From: Pseudomonadota bacterium
GTDB lineage: Bacteria; Pseudomonadota; Gammaproteobacteria; Acidiferrobacterales; UBA6901
Assembly: GCA_021785795.1 (NCBI GenBank)
Contig: JAJYEK010000131.1
Span: forward strand, 1 to 9,781
Reading direction: 5' to 3'
DNA length: 9,781 nt
Below the pieces are notes generated by a model, which saw only the letters and a program-made list of their open reading frames with translations, was not told the origin of the DNA and did not search any database. Positions 6,388 to 9,781 of the stretch are shown here, piece by piece. Made by a program: the position numbers and the translations under genes. How positions within the stretch are numbered: the first letter of the stretch is position 1; each line of letters begins with the position of its first letter.

Positions 6388-7515
6388 TCAGGCCAGCAGG
6401 TGCTCGAGGGTGCGTGTATAGACTTGCGCCAGCAAGTCCAGATCGGCGACCGGAACGCACTCGTCAATGCGATGGATGCTTTGGTTGATGGGGCCGAATT
6501 CGGCCACCTCGGCGCCGGTCGGGGCGATGAAGCGACCGTCCGAGGTGCCTCCGGCGGTGGACAACGACGGCTCTACCCCCAGGATATCGCGCACGGCCTG
6601 GCGCAGCGCTCTGAGCAGCGGACCGCCTGCGGTAAGGAAGGGTTGGCCCGAAAGCTGCCAGGCCAGGTCATAGCGCAGGCCGGCGGCCGTGAGCACATCC
6701 TCCACCCGCTGACGCAGCTCGCTGTCCGTTACCGCAGTGGAGAAACGGAAGTTGAATTGCGCCGTGAGCTCGCCTGGCGTGACATTTTCCGCGCCGGTGC
6801 CGGCGTGGATGTTTGATACCTGAAAGCTGGTGGGCGGGAAATGTTCGTTGCCCTGGTCCCATTCGGTAGACACGAGCGTGTTCAGGGCCCGGGCAAACTC
6901 ATGGATGGGGTTGGTGCCGGGGCGCGGATAGGCAATGTGTCCCTGGATCCCGTGGACCGCGAGCCGCCCGTTGAGCGAGCCGCGGCGTCCGATCTTGATG
7001 ACGTCCCCGAGCCGGGCCTGGCACGACGGCTCGCCGACGACGCAGTAATCGATGCGCCGGCCGTTGGCTCCGAGCCATTCCATCACCTTTGCGGTTCCCT
7101 CCACCGCCGGACCTTCCTCGTCGGATGTGATGAGCAGCGCGAGGGTGCCAGTGTGGCGCGGATGGCGTGCCACGAAGGCCTCAATGGCGGTGACGAACGC
7201 AGCCAGCGATCCTTTCATGTCGGCCGCGCCGCGGCCGTAGAGGATTCCGGCGCGCACCTCGGGTTTGAAGGGGTCGCTGGTCCATTGTTCGCGTGGGCCG
7301 GGCGGAACGACGTCGCTGTGGCCGGCAAATGCCACGACCGGGCCGGCCGTGCCGCGCTGCGCCCAGAAGTTGTCGACCGCGCCGAAGCGCAGGCGCCGGA
7401 CCTCGAAGCCGAGACGCTCCAGCCGTGCGATCATGAGCGGCTGGCAGCCCTCATCGACCGGGGTGACCGAAGGGCAGGCCATGAGCTGCATGGCAAGATT
7501 GAGCGTTTCCGACAT
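6388..7515 (-). CDS. dapE: Succinyl-diaminopimelate desuccinylase
   Basis: DapE hydrolyses N-succinyl-LL-2,6-diaminopimelate to LL-diaminopimelate and succinate, a step to meso-DAP and lysine. It is a two-zinc M20-family hydrolase of the cytoplasm. From the ATG at 7515 it has 375 residues, the same length as the E. coli enzyme. Metal and catalytic residues are in place: FAGHSDVVPPG (H66, D68), GRGAADMKGS (D99), SDEEGPA (E133 as catalytic base, E134), VVGEPS (E162) and the C-terminal INQSIHRIDE histidine. The dimerisation domain (about 175-290) includes RRGSLNGRLAVHGIQGHIAYP. The frame extends up to a GTG at 7551, but the added residues (AEPSGRQPPEP) are atypical and the conserved start is MSETLNLAMQLM. 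No good Shine-Dalgarno sequence precedes it, so coupling to dapD, whose stop is 39 bp upstream, is likely. Confidence 0.97.
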   Translation of the reverse strand: MSETLNLAMQLMACPSVTPVDEGCQPLMIARLERLGFEVRRLRFGAVDNFWAQRGTAGPVVAFAGHSDVVPPGPREQWTSDPFKPEVRAGILYGRGAADMKGSLAAFVTAIEAFVARHPRHTGTLALLITSDEEGPAVEGTAKVMEWLGANGRRIDYCVVGEPSCQARLGDVIKIGRRGSLNGRLAVHGIQGHIAYPRPGTNPIHEFARALNTLVSTEWDQGNEHFPPTSFQVSNIHAGTGAENVTPGELTAQFNFRFSTAVTDSELRQRVEDVLTAAGLRYDLAWQLSGQPFLTAGGPLLRALRQAVRDILGVEPSLSTAGGTSDGRFIAPTGAEVAEFGPINQSIHRIDECVPVADLDLLAQVYTRTLEHLLA

Positions 7516-7554
7516 GGGCTCGGGAGGCTGCCGACCGGACGGTTCCGCCACCGT

Positions 7555-8376
7555 TCAGATGTCGCGCAGCAGTTCGTTGATGCCGACCTTGCTGCGTGTC
7601 TTCTCGTCCACCTGCTTGACGATCACGGCGCAGTAAAGGCTGTACTTTCCATCCGCCGAAGGCAGATTGCCCGATACAACGACTGACCCCGCCGGAACCC
7701 GTCCGTAGCTGACCTCCCCGGTGGTGCGGTTGTAGATCTTCGTACTTTTGCCGATGAATACCCCCATGGAAATCACCGAACCTTCCTCCACGACCACCCC
7801 TTCGACAATTTCGGAGCGTGCGCCAATGAAGCAGTTGTCCTCGATGATGGTTGGTGCGGCCTGGACCGGCTCCAGCACACCGCCGATTCCCACCCCCCCG
7901 GAAAGATGCACGTTCTTGCCGATCTGGGCGCACGAACCGACAGTCGCCCAGGTGTCCACCATGGTGCCTTCGTCCACGTAGCCGCCGATGTTGACATAGC
8001 TCGGCATGAGCACGACGTTGGGCGCAATGTAGGCGCCCCGGCGCACCGTGGCGAGCGGCACCACACGGAAGCCGCCCTCGCGGAAGTTGCGGGAATTGTA
8101 GTCGGCAAATTTGGACGGCACCTTGTCGTAATAATTGGTGTATCCACCCTTGACGAAACTGTTGTCCTCGATGCGGAAATAAAGCAGGACCGCCTTTTTC
8201 AGCCACTCATTGACGGTCCATTTGCCCGCATGTTTTTCGGCCACCCGCGCTTTGCCGGCATCGAGCAGCGCGATTGCCTCGAGTGTTGCATCCTTGACGT
8301 GCGTGTCGACATTGCGCGGGGTGATCTGCGCGCGGTGATCGAAAGCCTGTTCGATGACAGTCTTGATATCGTTCAT
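7555..8376 (-). CDS. dapD: 2,3,4,5-tetrahydropyridine-2,6-dicarboxylate N-succinyltransferase
   Basis: DapD transfers succinyl from succinyl-CoA to tetrahydrodipicolinate, committing it to the succinylase branch of DAP/lysine synthesis. It acts as a trimer. The 273 residues match the usual 274. The helical N-terminal domain (1-100) contains [17 protein letters not shown]. The left-handed beta-helix of hexapeptide repeats spans about 105-240, with the conserved block [35 protein letters not shown] that holds catalytic D141. The C-terminal strand region includes [19 protein letters not shown]. The ATG at 8376 is chosen over upstream in-frame codons because AGGA lies 8 nt before it and [12 protein letters not shown] is the family start. 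Its ATG overlaps the TGA of dapC in an ATGA, so the two are translationally coupled. dapE follows on the same transcript. Confidence 0.98.
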   Translation of the reverse strand: MNDIKTVIEQAFDHRAQITPRNVDTHVKDATLEAIALLDAGKARVAEKHAGKWTVNEWLKKAVLLYFRIEDNSFVKGGYTNYYDKVPSKFADYNSRNFREGGFRVVPLATVRRGAYIAPNVVLMPSYVNIGGYVDEGTMVDTWATVGSCAQIGKNVHLSGGVGIGGVLEPVQAAPTIIEDNCFIGARSEIVEGVVVEEGSVISMGVFIGKSTKIYNRTTGEVSYGRVPAGSVVVSGNLPSADGKYSLYCAVIVKQVDEKTRSKVGINELLRDI

Positions 8377-9596
8377 TGGGCGATTCCTGTTAGACAAGCC
8401 GATTCTACATGATGCCGGATGCGGTGGGCGGCCGCCACGCACTGTTCGAGCGGCGCCACCAGGGCCAGGCGAACCCGGTTGCGCCCCGGATTGATGCCCG
8501 ATGCGGTGCGCGAGAGGTAGCTGCCCGGCAGCACCAGGACGTTCTCGCGCTCGTACAGAGCGCGTGCAAAGCTCTCGTCATCCTGCGGCGTGCGCGGCCA
8601 CAGGTAGAACCCGGCCTGGGGGCGGGCAACATCGAGGACCGGAGCAAGTATCGCCAGCACCGCGTCGAATTTGGCGCGGTACAGGTCGCGGTTGGCGCGG
8701 ACGTGCTGCTCGTCATCCCAGGCCCGGATGCTGGCTGCCTGGGCCAGCGACGACAGGCTGCAGCCATGGTAGGTGCGGTATTCAAGGTAGCGGGCCATCA
8801 CGGCTCCGTCTCCGGCGACAAATCCGGAACGCAGACCCGGCAGATTGGACCGTTTCGACAGGCTCTGGAAAGCCAGGCAGTGCCGGTAGTCCGCGACACC
8901 CAGGTCGTGGGCGGCCTGCAGGATCCCGATGGGCGGCTGGAGTTCATCGAAATAGACTTCCGAATAGCACTCGTCGGACACGATCAGGAAATCGTGGCGG
9001 TGGGCGAGCTCTATGAGTCGCGCATACTCCGTGCGGTCCATCACCGCGCCGGTGGGGTTGCCCGGCGAACACACAAACACCATGCGCGTACGTTTCCAGA
9101 TCCCGGCCGGCACCGAGTCGAAATCCATCCGGTAGCCGGTTTCGGCGACGGTATTGAGAAAGTAGGGTTCGGCGCCAGCGATCAGTGCCGCACCTTCGTA
9201 GATCTGGTAAAAGGGGTTCGGCAGGATGATCACCGGACGGGTTGCGTCCTGCGGGTCAATCACCGCCTGGACGATGGAGAACAGCGCCTCGCGCGATCCG
9301 CTTACCGGCAGAATGTGTCGCTGCGGATCGAGCGGCATGCGCTGCAGGCGGTAGCGTCGGCCGGCCCATGCCGCAATCGATTGGCGCAGTGCCGGCAGGC
9401 CATGGGTAGTCGGATAGGAGGACAGCGTGTGCAGCTGTGCGCTGATCTCTTCCAAAACCATACGCGGTGCTGCATGCTGTGGCTCGCCGATCGACAGGCG
9501 GATGGGCGGCTTGTCCGGCGCCGGGGTGGTCCCGCGCGTCAACTCGGCGAGCCTCTGGAAGGGGTAGGGTTGAAGGCCCGAGAGTCTGGAATTCAT
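8373..9596 (-). CDS. dapC: Succinyldiaminopimelate transaminase (DapC)
   Basis: A PLP-dependent class I/II aminotransferase. By family and context it converts N-succinyl-2-amino-6-oxopimelate with glutamate into N-succinyl-LL-diaminopimelate, the step between DapD and DapE. The 407 residues show the fold-type I landmarks: LSIGEPQH near 34-41, CSPGNPTG (N180), VSDECYSE (D208, Y211), [15 protein letters not shown] with the PLP lysine K248, and the substrate-carboxylate arginine region GRNRVRLAL near the C-terminus. Sequence alone could also fit related aminotransferases (AlaC- or aspartate-type), but the direct ATGA junction with dapD followed by dapE makes the DapC role strong. In E. coli this step is carried out by ArgD/SerC, so a dedicated dapC is characteristic of other proteobacteria. 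A promoter with a TATAAT box lies 30 bp upstream; the Shine-Dalgarno sequence is weak. Confidence 0.93.
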   Translation of the reverse strand: MNSRLSGLQPYPFQRLAELTRGTTPAPDKPPIRLSIGEPQHAAPRMVLEEISAQLHTLSSYPTTHGLPALRQSIAAWAGRRYRLQRMPLDPQRHILPVSGSREALFSIVQAVIDPQDATRPVIILPNPFYQIYEGAALIAGAEPYFLNTVAETGYRMDFDSVPAGIWKRTRMVFVCSPGNPTGAVMDRTEYARLIELAHRHDFLIVSDECYSEVYFDELQPPIGILQAAHDLGVADYRHCLAFQSLSKRSNLPGLRSGFVAGDGAVMARYLEYRTYHGCSLSSLAQAASIRAWDDEQHVRANRDLYRAKFDAVLAILAPVLDVARPQAGFYLWPRTPQDDESFARALYERENVLVLPGSYLSRTASGINPGRNRVRLALVAPLEQCVAAAHRIRHHVESACLTGIAQ

Positions 9597-9621
9597 CTGT
9601 GCCGTGGAAAGTCCCGAGAAC

Positions 9622-9627
9622 GATAAT
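9622..9627 (+). promoter_or_regulatory. Possible -10 box of the divergent plus-strand gene
   Basis: GATAAT on the plus strand matches TATAAT at 5 of 6 positions and overlaps the dapC -10 box through the palindromic core ATAATTAT (9623-9630). No good -35 box is seen at the right distance (TGCCGT at best). If used, the leader would be only about 10 nt, giving a near-leaderless mRNA. Confidence 0.25.
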
Positions 9628-9655
9628 TATACGGTAACGTCCTGATGCCATCCAA
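9626..9655 (-). promoter_or_regulatory. Predicted sigma-70 promoter of dapC-dapD-dapE
   Basis: On the minus strand TTGGAT (9655-9650) is followed by an 18-bp spacer and a consensus TATAAT (9631-9626). Transcription would start near 9619, giving a leader of about 23 nt before the dapC ATG at 9596. The short leader leaves no room for a lysine riboswitch. The -35 box lies inside the first codons of the divergent gene. Confidence 0.6.
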
Positions 9656-9781
9656 TCTGCGCGCTCCGCGGCTGCTTCCCGTGCTGGCGCTGCTCGCCGG
9701 GGCAGGAATGTGGGGTGTCATCTGGTACCCGATGCGCCTGCTCGATGCTGCCGGGCTGAACGGCGTATGGCTCACCCTGGT
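9644..9781 (+). CDS. EamA/DMT-family transporter, N-terminal fragment (3' end outside window)
   Basis: An open frame from ATG 9644 runs off the window end after 46 codons. The peptide starts MPSNLRAPRLLPVLALLAGAG, a short basic stretch followed by a hydrophobic segment (about 10-29). It continues with MWGVIWYPMRLLDAAGLNGVWLTL. A first membrane helix containing a W-G-x-x-W/Y pattern followed by a short loop and a second helix is typical of the first EamA repeat of drug/metabolite transporters (usually about 300 residues, 10 helices). The substrate cannot be told; some family members export amino acids, which would suit the neighbouring lysine/DAP genes, but that is inference. It is divergent from dapC with 47 bp between the two start codons. 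No clear Shine-Dalgarno sequence precedes the ATG. Confidence 0.7.

Noticed and set aside
7836..8175. Repeated text TTGTCCTCGATG at two places in dapD
   Set aside because: It is a short coincidence from two copies of the residues IEDN within the coding sequence, not a repeat element.
8409..9626. A 405-codon plus-strand open frame opposite dapC
   Set aside because: It mirrors the coding frame of the aminotransferase, has no domain signature, and would overlap the whole dapC gene and its promoter.

Overview
The window is a GC-rich bacterial chromosomal segment, almost entirely housekeeping genes. The order rplI-dnaB-alr-radA on one strand, the succinylase-type dapC-dapD-dapE genes on the other, and the sequence character of the proteins point to a Gammaproteobacterium. 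A GC-rich environmental or sulfur-oxidiser-type lineage (Chromatiales/Acidiferrobacterales-like) seems likely, but the genus cannot be assigned from the sequence alone.

Layout. Positions 1-4210 (+ strand): the 3' end of rplI (ribosomal protein L9), then dnaB (replicative helicase), alr (alanine racemase) and radA (recombination helicase), closely packed and probably partly co-transcribed. At 4211-4234 radA meets a convergent minus-strand block. Positions 5794-4235 (- strand): a PP2C-type Ser/Thr phosphatase followed by a protein with two FHA (phosphothreonine-recognition) domains. The FHA gene appears to have its own promoter, with a TTGACA box laid over the phosphatase stop codon. Positions 5795-6387: a 593-bp stretch with no convincing gene, containing GC-rich palindromes and one AT-rich island. 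Positions 9596-6388 (- strand): dapC, dapD, dapE, three steps of the succinylated branch of diaminopimelate/lysine synthesis, driven by a promoter with a consensus TATAAT box. Positions 9644 to the window end (+ strand): the start of a divergent membrane protein resembling an EamA/DMT transporter, whose control region overlaps the dapC promoter.

How the genes work together. dnaB and radA act in replication and recombination; rplI acts in translation. alr supplies D-alanine and dapC/D/E supply meso-diaminopimelate, both of which enter the peptidoglycan stem peptide. The phosphatase and FHA protein look like the erase and read halves of a Ser/Thr phosphorylation circuit whose kinase is not in the window. 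I found no mobile element, CRISPR array, tRNA, rRNA, phage gene or evident defence system. The parts least explained are the FHA/PP2C pair with its regulatory DNA and the 5795-6387 gap.
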